Source: Actinomycetospora straminea
Lineage (GTDB): Bacteria; Actinomycetota; Actinomycetes; Mycobacteriales; Pseudonocardiaceae
Direction: 5' to 3'
NCBI RefSeq assembly: GCF_028737255.1
Contig: NZ_JAQZAN010000019.1
Location: 62,001-126,000 of the forward strand
Length of the DNA stretch: 64,000 bases
Shown: positions 52,178 through 60,956 of the stretch, piece after piece
Position numbering within the stretch: the first letter of the stretch is position 1
How the letters are laid out: each line of letters starts with the position of its first letter
Notes under the pieces: model-generated
Databases searched by the model: none
What the model saw: the letters and a program-made list of their open reading frames with translations, nothing else
Told to the model about the DNA's origin: nothing
Program-made: the position numbers and the translations under genes

Positions 52178-53400
52178 GGCCCTCTGTGCGCACGCTCGCC
52201 CGCCGGGCACGCCGTCAGCTCCTGCGCCCGCCGCGCTTCGTCGCGCGGGCCGCCGGGGCGAGCGGGCCGGAGCGGGAGGCCGTCATCCAGGCCGTCAAGG
52301 CCGCCGCGGCGGCGGGCGTCGCCTGGCTGCTCGCCCGCTGGGTGCTGGAGGCGCCCCAGCCGTTCCTCGCGCCCTACGCGGCGGTGTTCCTCGTGGTGCA
52401 GGTGACCGTGTACCGGTCGGTGCGCGACGCCGGCCAGCAGCTCGCGGTGGTGGCCACGGGCGTGGTGCTCGCCCTGGTGGCGACGCTGCTGACCGGGCAG
52501 GTCGTCGTCGGGCTCGTCCTCGTGGTGCTCGTGGGCCTGCTGCTCGGGCGGCTGCGGGTGTTCGGGGAGCACGGGCACTGGGTGGCGGTGACGGCGCTGA
52601 TCCTCGTCACCCAGGCGGGCCCGGCGGCGGGCTCGCCGGTCGACGCGCTCGTGCGGCTGGTCGAGATCGCACTCGGGGCGGCGGTCGGCGTCGTCGTCAA
52701 CATGCTGGTGCTGCCGCCGGTCTACCAGCGGGACGCGAGCGCGGCGCTGACCGGCGTCACCGCGCGGCTCGCCGACCTGCTGCGCGGCGTCGCCGCGTCG
52801 CTGCGCGAGGACCAGGAGCCGCGGGAGGACCTCGTGCACGACTGGCTGCACCGCGCCCGCGGGCTCGACGGCGAGGCGCGCCGCGCGCGGGACAGCGTCG
52901 CCTGGGCTCGCGAGAGCCTGCGCCTCAACCCGCTGCGCCGCCGCCGGCAGAGCCCCGAGCCCGTCGCGGTCCTCGCGCCCGCCGCCGACGCGGTGGTCGA
53001 GGTGGCGGGGCACCTGGTCGACCTGTGCGAGGCGGTCGTCGAGGCCGCGGAGGAGCAGGACCAGGCCGACTCCCCCGAAGAGCCGGGCCTCGACCCGCTG
53101 TTCGTCGGGTCGTTCGCCGACCTCCTCGACCACCTCGCCGAGGCCCTCGAGGAGATCCGCGACGACCCGGGCTCGCTCTCCCCCCGGTCCGACCGCCACC
53201 CGCCCGGCTCGGCGGCCCTGGAGCTCATGACCGCGGTGCACCGCGACGCCGCCCGGCGCCTGCCCGGCGCGTCGGGCGAGGTCCGGACGGGCTGGAGCGT
53301 CGAGGGGGCGCTGCTCAACGCGGCCCAGCGCGCGGTCGTCGACCTGACCGGCCGCCGCCCCACCCGCCCCCGCGACGCCCCGGGCCCCGACGAGGGCTGA
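52174..53400 (+). CDS. FUSC/aromatic acid exporter family membrane protein
   Basis: 408 aa. Six N-terminal helices (AVIQAVKAAAAAGVAWLLARWVL; FLAPYAAVFLVVQVTVYRSVRDAGQQLAVVATGVVLALVATLL; VGLVLVVLVGLLLGRL; ALGAAVGVVVNMLVLPPVY) are followed by a large cytosolic helical domain with an Asp/Glu-rich segment. The FPYAAVF/VTVYRSVRDAGQQ pattern is typical of FUSC proteins, some of which export aromatic acids. ATG start lies within a direct repeat. Confidence 0.87.
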   Translation: MGPSVRTLARRARRQLLRPPRFVARAAGASGPEREAVIQAVKAAAAAGVAWLLARWVLEAPQPFLAPYAAVFLVVQVTVYRSVRDAGQQLAVVATGVVLALVATLLTGQVVVGLVLVVLVGLLLGRLRVFGEHGHWVAVTALILVTQAGPAAGSPVDALVRLVEIALGAAVGVVVNMLVLPPVYQRDASAALTGVTARLADLLRGVAASLREDQEPREDLVHDWLHRARGLDGEARRARDSVAWARESLRLNPLRRRRQSPEPVAVLAPAADAVVEVAGHLVDLCEAVVEAAEEQDQADSPEEPGLDPLFVGSFADLLDHLAEALEEIRDDPGSLSPRSDRHPPGSAALELMTAVHRDAARRLPGASGEVRTGWSVEGALLNAAQRAVVDLTGRRPTRPRDAPGPDEG

Positions 53401-53402
53401 GT

Positions 53403-53469
53403 ACGAGCGATGCGGCATGGCTGGCGTCCATCACCGGGATCGCCACAACGTCGACCCCGCGACACGCCG
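53403..53469 (+). repeat. R1 repeat, left inverted copy
   Basis: 67 nt beginning ACGAGCGATGCGGCATGG and ending CGCGACACGCCG. The right copy at 53759-53825 is its inverted near-duplicate (about 60 of 67 identical). Confidence 0.8.
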
Positions 53470-53582
53470 TGGGCGGGGGTTCTCCCCCGCACGGTGGGGT
53501 CCGGACGCGGGTTCGCCCCACTCCGCCGTCGCCGCCGGCTCCCTACCGTCGGGAGCCCGAGACGGGCGAGGAGGCGGACGGG

Positions 53583-53750
53583 ATGCTCAGCGGGACGGTG
53601 GCACAGCGGGAGGTCGACGCCCGGCGGGTCGACGTCGAGCACGACCCGGGCCGCGACCGGTCCCGGGCCGTCACCCGACGCCGCCCGCCGGAGATGCGGA
53701 TGCCGCGCGACGAGTGGCCCCGACGCGCACGGCGGCGGCGCACCGTCTGA
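53583..53750 (+). CDS. 55-aa basic small protein within the R1 inverted repeats
   Basis: ATG (MLSGTVAQREVDARRVDVEHDPG) preceded by GAGGAGG 9 nt upstream. The C terminus is strongly basic (ATTRRRPP-like stretch RAVTRRRPPEMRM, then RRARRRRTV). No family recognised; it could bind nucleic acid. It is the only frame with a good ribosome binding site between the FUSC and FAD-Rieske genes, and the R1 copies flank it on both sides. Confidence 0.55.
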   Translation: MLSGTVAQREVDARRVDVEHDPGRDRSRAVTRRRPPEMRMPRDEWPRRARRRRTV

Positions 53751-53758
53751 CACGCGCG

Positions 53759-53825
53759 CGGCGTGTCGCGCCGGCGAGGATGTGGCGATCCCGGTGATGG
53801 ACGCCAGGGATGCCGCATCGCTCGT
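53759..53825 (-). repeat. R1 repeat, right inverted copy
   Basis: Inverted near-copy of 53403-53469. Together they enclose 289 nt with the small gene. It ends just before the stop of the FAD-Rieske gene. Confidence 0.8.
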
Positions 53826-53831
53826 GGACCC

Positions 53832-55379
53832 TCAGCCGCGCGGCGTCACGACCCGGGCGAGGCCGGGCGGGGCGGCGAGGCCGGCGGTGGCCGGGCCCTC
53901 GAGGACGTCGCCGTCGGGGGCGAAGCGGGATCCGTGCAGCGGGCAGTCCCAGCTCTGCGCGGCGTCGTTCCACGCCACGATGCCGCCGAGGTGCGGGCAC
54001 ACCGCGCCCCGCTCGTGCTCGACACCGCCGACGCGGCAGCGGGCGATCTTGCCCCGCGTCGTCGTCTCCACCCGCCCCTCGCCCTCGCGCAGCGGCTCCG
54101 ACGTGGGCAGGTGCGGGCGGGCCCAGCCGGTGGCGAGGTAGCGGCCGACCTCGGTGTTCGCCCGCGCCAGGCTCGGCAGGGCCGACGCGGCCGGGGCGCG
54201 GTCGGCGCGCAGCGCGGCCATCCACGGGTTGGCCCGCCCCACGACGTGGTCGCGCAGCGCCAGCGCGGCCGCGGTGCCGCCGGTCATGCCCCACTTCGCG
54301 AACCCGGTCGCGACGAGGATGCGCGGCTGCCAGCGCATCGGCCCGACGAAGGGCAGGCCGTCCTCGGGCAGGTAGTCCTGCGCCGACCAGCGGTGGGTGA
54401 TCGCGCGGACCGGGAAGTGGGCGGCGGCCCAGTCGGCGAGGGCACGTTCGTGGGACGACGTCGGCGTGCTGGCCCCGACGCGGTGGCCGAAGCCGCCGGT
54501 GAGCAGCAGGCGCTCGCCCTCGATCTCGGCGGTGCGCAGCGACACCGTCGGCTCGTCGACCGACAGGTACATCGCCTCGGGCAGCGGGCCGTCCACGCGG
54601 ACCGCCTGCGCGTACGAGCGGCTGGGCTCGACGCGGGCGAAGAACAGGCCGCGGTCGAGCACCGGGATGCCGGTGGCGACCACGACCCGCTCGGCGCGGA
54701 CCTCGCCGTGGTCGGTGCGCAGCCGGGGGGCGCCGAGCAGGGAGATGCTGCGCGCCCGGGTGGCCTCGGCGACCAGGTGGCCGCCGTCGTGCAGCTCCTG
54801 GGCGAGGTCGGCGAGGTAGGGCATGGGGTCGAACTGGGCCTGGTCGGCGAGCGTCACGGCCTCGGACACCGCGAACGGCAGGCCGACGTCGGTGCCCAGC
54901 TCCGCGGGCAGCCCGGCGCGGCGCAGCACCGACGCCTCGTGGCGGACCGCGTCCGCGCCGGCGGAGGAACGCCCGGCGGTCGAGAACGTGACGGCGTCGC
55001 GGCGCTCGAGGTCGCAGTCGGCGCGCCGGGCCCGGTCGAGGAGCCAGTCGAAGCCGGCGCGGTGGGCGGCCAGGTAGGCCTCGACGGTGTCGTGGTCGTG
55101 GCGCCGGTCGAGCGTCGCCGCCCGCGTGCCCTGCAGCAGGGAGATCTTCGCGGTGGTGTTGCCGCTGGCCACCGCCCCGACCCGGCGCGCCTCGAGCAGC
55201 GCCACGTGCAGGCCCTCGCGCGCGAGCAGCACCGCCGTCGTCAGCCCGGTGATCCCGGCGCCGACCACGGCGACGTCGACCCGGCGGTCGCCGTCGAGGC
55301 GCGGGTAGGTGTCGGGCTCCTCGGCGTGCTCGGGGTCGTGCCACGCGGAGAGCTCGCGCGCGGGGAGTGGTGGCCGCAT
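53832..55379 (-). CDS. FAD-dependent oxidoreductase with C-terminal Rieske domain
   Basis: 515 aa. DAO-type flavoprotein (VAVVGAGITGLTTAVLLAREGLHVALLEARRVGAVASGNTTAKISLLQG; VVVATGIPVLDRG; WSAQDYLPEDGLPFVGPM; VATGFAKWGMTGGTAAAL) followed from about residue 420 by a Rieske domain with ligands VCPHLGG and CPLHGSRFAPDG. Such fusions are widespread but poorly characterised; the Rieske cluster may pass electrons to or from the flavin. ATG start. Cytosolic. Confidence 0.9.
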   Translation of the reverse strand: MRPPLPARELSAWHDPEHAEEPDTYPRLDGDRRVDVAVVGAGITGLTTAVLLAREGLHVALLEARRVGAVASGNTTAKISLLQGTRAATLDRRHDHDTVEAYLAAHRAGFDWLLDRARRADCDLERRDAVTFSTAGRSSAGADAVRHEASVLRRAGLPAELGTDVGLPFAVSEAVTLADQAQFDPMPYLADLAQELHDGGHLVAEATRARSISLLGAPRLRTDHGEVRAERVVVATGIPVLDRGLFFARVEPSRSYAQAVRVDGPLPEAMYLSVDEPTVSLRTAEIEGERLLLTGGFGHRVGASTPTSSHERALADWAAAHFPVRAITHRWSAQDYLPEDGLPFVGPMRWQPRILVATGFAKWGMTGGTAAALALRDHVVGRANPWMAALRADRAPAASALPSLARANTEVGRYLATGWARPHLPTSEPLREGEGRVETTTRGKIARCRVGGVEHERGAVCPHLGGIVAWNDAAQSWDCPLHGSRFAPDGDVLEGPATAGLAAPPGLARVVTPRG

Positions 55380-55530
55380 GCGCACGAGGTGTCCGGCCCG
55401 TCGGTGCGGCAAACGGCGGCACGTGCGCACTTCACCGTCGTCGGCGATGGCCGAACGAGCGGGAGGGGCCGTCCCGGCCGCTGCTCCGGATCGACGGGAC
55501 CCGGAGCAGCGACCCGGACGGGGCGGACCC

Positions 55531-56322
55531 TCAGACCGCGACGAGCTGGTCGGCGCCCATCTCGCGCTCGATCTGCTCGCGCAGCGCGGCGAGCGTGCGG
55601 GACAGCAGCCGCGAGACGTGCATCTGCGAGATGCACAGCACCGCCGCGATCTCGGCCTGCGTCTTCTCGTGCACGAAGCGCAGGGCGAGCATCGTGCGCT
55701 CGCGCTCGGGCAGGTCGCGGACCAGCGAGCCGACGAGCGTGCGGACCTCGACACGGTCCAGCTCGCCGTCGAGCACCCCGAGGATGTCGACGAGCGCGGA
55801 GTCGTCGCCGTCGCCGAGGGACTCGTCGAGCGAGGCGGGCTGGTACGAGCCGTGCGCGGCGACGGCCTCGGCGACCTCGTCGCGGGTCATGCCCAGGTGC
55901 TCGGCGAGCTCGACCGCCGTCGGCGCCCGCCCGAGCCGCTGCGACATCGACGCGGTGGCCGAGCCGACGGCGACGTAGCGGTCCTTGACGCTGCGCGGCG
56001 TGCGCACCGACCAGGCCGAGTCGCGGAAGTGCCGCCGCACCTCGCCCATGATCGTCGGGACCGCGTAGGACAGGAAGTCACGCTCGCGTCCCGGGTCGAA
56101 GCGCTCGAGCGCGTGGAGCAGGCCCAGCGACGCGACCTGCTCGAGGTCGTCGGTGGGCTCGCCGCGCCGCGCGAAGCGGCGGGCGATGTTGCGGGCAACG
56201 GGCAGGAAGCCGACGACCAGTTTCTCGCGGACGCCTTCACGTCGCGGGTCGTCGTCGGAGAGTGCGGCGTACTCCTCGAGGAGGGGCACGTACTCGTCGT
56301 AATCACTGCTGCGGCCGGCCAT
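55531..56322 (-). CDS. SigB/SigF-type RNA polymerase sigma factor
   Basis: 263 aa. Region 2 (VGFLPVARNIARRFARRGEPTDDLEQVASLGLLHALERFDPGRERDFLSYAVPTIMGEVRRHFRD), region 3 (RLGRAPTAVELAEHLGMTRDEVAEAV) and region 4 (LPERERTMLALRFVHEKTQAEIAAVLCISQMHVSRLLSRTL). General or envelope stress sigma factor of the SigB/F/G group. No anti-sigma or anti-anti-sigma gene is adjacent, so control by partner switching cannot be seen here. ATG start. Confidence 0.93.
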   Translation of the reverse strand: MAGRSSDYDEYVPLLEEYAALSDDDPRREGVREKLVVGFLPVARNIARRFARRGEPTDDLEQVASLGLLHALERFDPGRERDFLSYAVPTIMGEVRRHFRDSAWSVRTPRSVKDRYVAVGSATASMSQRLGRAPTAVELAEHLGMTRDEVAEAVAAHGSYQPASLDESLGDGDDSALVDILGVLDGELDRVEVRTLVGSLVRDLPERERTMLALRFVHEKTQAEIAAVLCISQMHVSRLLSRTLAALREQIEREMGADQLVAV

Positions 56323-56503
56323 CGGTCACCCCCGGACGGGGCCCCGGACACCGGACCGTGACTGCTCGGACCAGGCGGGGGCTCGTGGTGTGTGAGCTGA
56401 CCCGGCTGGTGTCTGAACCGGAGTTCCTTCGTGGAGGGCTGAGTGCCCCGTGCGGGCCGCACCCACACCTCTCCGCTCACGGGCGACTACGAGCGGTTCC
56501 CCG

Positions 56504-57532
56504 TCACCGGTGCCGCAGGCCGTCGACCAGGTCCAGCAGGGCCGCGTCGACGACCGCGTGGTGGGTCTGGTTGACGGCGTGACCCGCGTCCTCGACCACC
56601 ACCAGCCGCGCCCGCGGCCCGAGCTCCTCGGCGATGCGCCGCCCGTGGGCGGCCGGGGTCAGGCGGTCGCCGGTGGCCGCGACCACGGTCGTCGGGACGC
56701 GCGCCAGGGCCGGGAGAGCGGCGCTCTCGTCGTGGGCGAGCAGCGACGACGAGAACGCCGAGGTGACCGCCAGCGGCACGCTCTCGGTGACCGCCTGCAG
56801 ACGGCGCACCTCCTCGTCGCTCGCGTCCTTGGTGAACGCCATGTGCCGGACGAACCAGCGCCCGAGCAGCGAGTCACGCCACGGCAGCTGCTCGGCGAAC
56901 GGTGCGGCCAGCCGGGCGCCCTGGAGGACCGCCGGCAGCACGCCGGCGCGCCGGGCCGCGGCGTGCAGGACGCCGAGCGGGCCGTCGGAGAACAGGTCCC
57001 CGGCCGAGGTCGCGACGAGGAACACGCCCGCGACCCGCGTGCCGAACCACTCGGGGTGCTGGCGGGCGAGCGCGAGGACGGTCATGCCGCCCATCGAGTG
57101 CCCGCCGAGCACGACCCGCCCGCACGGGGCGACGGCCTCGACGACCGCGGCGAGGTCGCGGCCGAGCTGGTCGACCGTGGCGTGGGCGGGGTCGCCCCAG
57201 CCGGAGCGGCCGTGGCCGCGCTGGTCCCAGGTGACGACGCGCGCGCGGTGCGCCAGGGCCGCGATCTGCGGCGACCACTCGGCCGAGTCCACGGTGAACC
57301 CGTGGCTGAGCACCACGACGGGGCCCTGGTGACCGCGGATCTCGACGTGCAGGGGCACGCCGTCGCTGGTCCGCACGCCGTGGACCGGGCGCGGGCGCAC
57401 CACACGAACCACCGCGGGGGACGGGGGTGTCGCGGCGGATGAGGAGGCCGGTGCGGGCGCCGACCCCGTCCTCGCGGTGTCGGTCGCCGCGCCGGCCGCC
57501 GTGGCGGGCAGGGTGGAGGGCAGGACGGCCAT
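56504..57532 (-). CDS. alpha/beta hydrolase
   Basis: 342 aa. An Ala/Pro-rich leader of about 45 residues precedes the hydrolase core: oxyanion VVLSHGFTVDS, nucleophile elbow GGHSMGGMT, acid in VVAATGDRLTP and His in VVEDAGHAVNQ. The leader could be a weak signal or linker. ATG at 57532 chosen; an in-frame GTG lies 7 codons upstream. Substrate unknown (esterase or epoxide/C-C hydrolase types share this pattern). Confidence 0.87.
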   Translation of the reverse strand: MAVLPSTLPATAAGAATDTARTGSAPAPASSSAATPPSPAVVRVVRPRPVHGVRTSDGVPLHVEIRGHQGPVVVLSHGFTVDSAEWSPQIAALAHRARVVTWDQRGHGRSGWGDPAHATVDQLGRDLAAVVEAVAPCGRVVLGGHSMGGMTVLALARQHPEWFGTRVAGVFLVATSAGDLFSDGPLGVLHAAARRAGVLPAVLQGARLAAPFAEQLPWRDSLLGRWFVRHMAFTKDASDEEVRRLQAVTESVPLAVTSAFSSSLLAHDESAALPALARVPTTVVAATGDRLTPAAHGRRIAEELGPRARLVVVEDAGHAVNQTHHAVVDAALLDLVDGLRHR

Positions 57533-57658
57533 GTCCCCAGGATCGGCCTCCACGGCGCCGTCTCCACCCCGTCACGACGTGACGTCGGCCAAGGGCGGCG
57601 AGCACCCGACGGACGGTGTGACCCAGCCCATGGCACCGCTCGCCGACGCGGCGGTGGC

Positions 57659-59350
57659 TCAGTGGCGGGCCTCCACCGCCAGGGTCACCGACGTGGGGTG
57701 GCCGGCGTCGTGGAGCACCTCGCGGGGCTGGGGCACCAGCGTCGTCGCCTCGCCGAGCGGGTCGCCGGTGCCCGGGTGGCGGGCGAAGCGCGGGTGGGCG
57801 CCGCCGGAGAGCTGCAGGCGCAGGCGGTGGCCGGCGGCGAAGCGGTGGCCGGTGGGCCACAGGTCGACGGTGACCGCGCGGGCGCCGTCGGCGGCCGTGG
57901 CGGGCGCGCCGGGGGCGAGGCGGACGAGGCCGTCGGTGACGTTGATCGAGCGCCCGCGCGGGTCGACGTCGCAGATCCGCACGAAGACGTCGAGGTGCTC
58001 GACCTCGGCGCGCAGGTGCACGGTCGCCGACACCGGTCCGAGGGCGACGAGGTCCTCGGCGAGCACGTCGGAGGTGAACACCGCGACGTCGGCGCGCGAC
58101 TCGAGCGGGGCCTGGTCGCGGGGGCCCGACTTCCCGGTGAGGATCGGGCCGCCGACCGCGGGCGTGGGGTCCGTGGGGTCGTAGTCGACGAGCGTGCCGG
58201 GCCAGCGCACGGCGCCGTCGGTGCGGTCGGGCGGCGGCTGCACCGACAGCGAGTGGTCGGCGCGCAGGAACCAGGTGCGCTGCGAGGCGTGCGGCGGGGG
58301 CCAGTCGGTGAGGTGGCGGGTGCCGCCGTCGCCCGAGAGCGTCACGGCGACCGGGGCCTCCTCGGTGGTGGCCGCCGCGACGCCGCCGCTGCCGTGGGTG
58401 CCGTCGAAGGCGCGCTCGAAGGCGGCCAGCGCCTCGCGCAGCCCGGCCGCGAGGCCCGGGCCGGACGTGTGCACCCACGGCCCGAGCACCAGGCGCGGTC
58501 GGCCGCCGGCGGCGCGCAGCGCGGCGTGGTCGGCGAGCTGCCAGGGCAGGAAGATGTCCTGGAAGCCGCCGAGCATGGTCACCGCGACGTCCGCGCGGGC
58601 CACGGCGGCGACGTCGCCGGTGTGGTCGCGGCGCGCCCAGTAGGCCGAGGCGGGGTCGGTCTCGCGCAGCCAGTCCTGGTACCAGTCGACCTCGCCGCCG
58701 GTGGCCCGCAGGTCTCCGGTGCGCAGCGGCAGCGCGTCGAGGGCCTCGAGGATCTTCTTGCGGCCGCGCAGCATCCCGGTGACGCGGGCGAGGCCGCCGG
58801 CGGCGCTCGTGCGCATCATCGAGGTCCACGACAGCGCGTTGTCCAGCGAGAACGCGCCGCCGGCGTAGGTCTGGTCGCGGAACGACGACGCGGTCACCAG
58901 CGTGCCCATGGCCTTGAGCGAGCGGCCCGCGGCGGGCGCGAGGGCCCACTGCGTCAGCCCCAGGTAGCTCGGGCCGAGCGTCGCGAGCCGGCCGTCGCAC
59001 CAGGGCTGGTCGAGCACCCAGGAGACGGTGGCGCGGCCGTCGTCGGCCTCCTCGAACGGCGCGAGCCGCCCACCGGAGCCGGCGGTCCCGCGCACCGACT
59101 GCACCACGACCTGCAGCCCGCGCTCGGCGACGAGGCGCCCGAACACGGTGCCGATCCAGCCGGCGCGCCCGTACGGGCTGCGCACGATGACGACCGGGCC
59201 CCGGTGCACCCCGGCCGGGCGGTGGTGGTCGTGGCGCAGCACCACCCCGTCGGGCATCGGCACCGCGACGTCGCGGTGCACCGACACCCGCGGCGTGCGC
59301 GGCGGGGGCAGGCGCAGGGCCCGGCGCAGGATCCCGGTCACGAGGCTCAC
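57659..59350 (-). CDS. CocE/NonD-family hydrolase
   Basis: 563 aa. X-Pro dipeptidyl-peptidase (S15)-type alpha/beta hydrolase: VVIVRSPYGRAGW, nucleophile in TLGPSYLGLTQW, acid region MLGGFQDIFLPW and His in LGPWVHTSGPG. The C-terminal jelly-roll domain ends with the WPTGHRFAAGHRLRLQLSGGAHPRF block typical of CocE/cephalosporin acylase relatives. No signal peptide. GTG start. Confidence 0.9.
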   Translation of the reverse strand: MSLVTGILRRALRLPPPRTPRVSVHRDVAVPMPDGVVLRHDHHRPAGVHRGPVVIVRSPYGRAGWIGTVFGRLVAERGLQVVVQSVRGTAGSGGRLAPFEEADDGRATVSWVLDQPWCDGRLATLGPSYLGLTQWALAPAAGRSLKAMGTLVTASSFRDQTYAGGAFSLDNALSWTSMMRTSAAGGLARVTGMLRGRKKILEALDALPLRTGDLRATGGEVDWYQDWLRETDPASAYWARRDHTGDVAAVARADVAVTMLGGFQDIFLPWQLADHAALRAAGGRPRLVLGPWVHTSGPGLAAGLREALAAFERAFDGTHGSGGVAAATTEEAPVAVTLSGDGGTRHLTDWPPPHASQRTWFLRADHSLSVQPPPDRTDGAVRWPGTLVDYDPTDPTPAVGGPILTGKSGPRDQAPLESRADVAVFTSDVLAEDLVALGPVSATVHLRAEVEHLDVFVRICDVDPRGRSINVTDGLVRLAPGAPATAADGARAVTVDLWPTGHRFAAGHRLRLQLSGGAHPRFARHPGTGDPLGEATTLVPQPREVLHDAGHPTSVTLAVEARH

Positions 59351-59406
59351 CCGGCCGAGTCTCGCCGATCACCCTCGGGCGCTGCCCGGCGGTGCCGGTG
59401 CGCTCC

Positions 59407-59458
59407 GCGCAGGTGAGCAGAAACAAGTGCCCCAGCACTTCTTTCTGCTCACCTGCGC
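59407..59458. repeat. palindromic repeat (family R3), copy 2
   Basis: GCGCAGGTGAGCAGAAACAAG then TGC pairs with 59435-59458 around loop CCCA, a 24-bp stem with one C-C mismatch. Near-copy of 46928-46985. Here it lies between the start codons of two divergent genes, so it is not a simple terminator. Confidence 0.8.
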
Positions 59459-59501
59459 GCAGCGCACGTAGCCCGAACGGACGTGCGCGTGTGAAGCAGG
59501 C

Positions 59502-60488
59502 ATGATGCTCCGGGTGCGCGCCCACCCCGTCCTGGACGTCCTGGCCGACCGCCGCGCCGAGGGCACGTGCCCGAGCAACCGCCGCGACCCCCACCGCGTC
59601 GCGCTCGCGGTCGAGGGCGGCGGCAGCCGGGCGACGTACTCCAGCGGCATGGTGCTGGCGCTCGAGGAGCTCGGCCTCGCCGAGTGCTTCGACGACATCT
59701 ACGGCTCCTCCGCCGGCGCGCTGGCGGGCAGCTGGCTCGTCGGCGCGCAGGCCGCCCACTGCGCCGCGGGCTGGTACCGGCCCGGGCTCATGGAGCGGGT
59801 GACCCGGCCGGGGCGGGGGCTGCGCGGCCAGCCGGTGGTCGACGTCGAGTACCTCATCAACACCGTCGGCGAGGAGATCGTCCCGTTCGACTGGCATCAG
59901 GTGCTCGACGCCGAGGTCCCGCTGCACCCCATCGCCACCGACGTCGAGACCGGCGAGGCCGTCGACCTCGCCGACACGATCGTCGACAAGGCCTCGCTGC
60001 AGTTGGCCCTGCGCGCGAGCGCCGCGGTGCCGCTGCTCGCCGGGCTGCCGGTCGAGATCGAGGGTCGCCGCTACGTCGACGCCGCGGTCGCCGAGCCGAT
60101 CCCGTTCCACACGGCGCTGCACCAGGGCGCCACGCACGTGCTCGTGCTGCGCACCCGCCGCGCCGACCAGACCGCCATCGACGCGACGCGCCTGGAGAAG
60201 GCGCTGGTCTCGCGCCTGGGCGCGGTGAACGTCCCGGGCCTGGTCCACGTGATCGGCAACCGTCTGGAGAACCGGCGCGCCGACGACTCCCGCCTCGCCC
60301 ACGCCACCGCCTCGCCCGCCGACGAGGGCCCGTTCCTCTTCGAGGTCCGCCCGCCGGCCGGCGCGGACACCATCAACCCGCTCGAGACCGACCCCGACGT
60401 CCTGCGCCGCGGCATCGAGACCGGGCAGGCGGCCCTGCGCGAGGCCCTGGACCTCGAGGAGCCAGAGGCCGAGCCCGCCACCGCCTGA
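59502..60488 (+). CDS. patatin-like phospholipase
   Basis: 328 aa. Oxyanion loop VEGGGSRATYSSG, nucleophile Ser in YGSSAGALAGSW and the dyad Asp region RRYVDAAVAEPIPF (DAA where classical patatins have DGG). Bacterial patatins of this build are cytosolic or peripheral lipases. ATG start (MMLRVRAHPVLDVL). Divergent from the CocE-type gene; ends at a strong bidirectional terminator. Confidence 0.88.
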   Translation: MMLRVRAHPVLDVLADRRAEGTCPSNRRDPHRVALAVEGGGSRATYSSGMVLALEELGLAECFDDIYGSSAGALAGSWLVGAQAAHCAAGWYRPGLMERVTRPGRGLRGQPVVDVEYLINTVGEEIVPFDWHQVLDAEVPLHPIATDVETGEAVDLADTIVDKASLQLALRASAAVPLLAGLPVEIEGRRYVDAAVAEPIPFHTALHQGATHVLVLRTRRADQTAIDATRLEKALVSRLGAVNVPGLVHVIGNRLENRRADDSRLAHATASPADEGPFLFEVRPPAGADTINPLETDPDVLRRGIETGQAALREALDLEEPEAEPATA

Positions 60489-60503
60489 GCCCGCGCCCTC
60501 GGC

Positions 60504-60554
60504 GGGTTACTGGCCCGTATCGCTCGCTGAGCGAGCGATACGAGCCAGTAACCC
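60504..60554. terminator. bidirectional terminator
   Basis: GGGTTACTGGC(C)CGTATCGCT and CGC at 60504-60527 pair with 60531-60554 around loop TGA, a 24-bp stem with one mismatch. It lies exactly between the convergent patatin and reactivase genes. Confidence 0.85.
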
Positions 60555-60956
60555 TCAGGCGCGCCGGGCCGCGTCGCCGACGGCGGCGTGGTCCTCGTCG
60601 GACACGAACTTGAGAGGGATGCCGGTGACGACGCGGGCCGCGTCGTGACCCATCCGACGGGCGACCTCTCCGGTGACGTCGGGGTCGACCGTCACCGGTC
60701 GCGCCACCGGGAGTTTCGCGTGGTGGACGGCGATCCCGCGCTCGGTGAGGCCGACGCCGACCTCGAGCGGTGACTCGCGCGCGATGCGGTGGGCCAGGGC
60801 GGTCGGGTCGGGCTCGTCGTCGTGCCCGGGCCGCAGCTCGTGGGGCACGCCCTCCTCCTCCAGCCCGGCGCAGAGCTCCCGCAGGACCGCGGTGGGGAAC
60901 GTCCCGGTGGCGGCGACGAGCACCACCGGACGGGTCGGGCCGTCGTCGACGCTCAC
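60555..60956 (-). CDS. diol/glycerol dehydratase reactivase, small subunit
   Basis: 133 aa of the DdrB/PduH type. RPVVLVAATGTFPTAVLRELCAGLEEEGVPHELR, then LEVGVGLTERGIAVHHAKLP. It partners the large reactivase subunit, which exchanges damaged cobalamin out of the dehydratase using ATP. GTG start overlaps the large subunit's stop. Confidence 0.9.
   Translation of the reverse strand: MSVDDGPTRPVVLVAATGTFPTAVLRELCAGLEEEGVPHELRPGHDDEPDPTALAHRIARESPLEVGVGLTERGIAVHHAKLPVARPVTVDPDVTGEVARRMGHDAARVVTGIPLKFVSDEDHAAVGDAARRA

Noticed and set aside
56874-60302. An 1142-aa minus-strand open frame
   Set aside because: It crosses the CocE, patatin and alpha/beta hydrolase genes in other frames and strands and shows only Arg/Pro/Ala-rich sequence.
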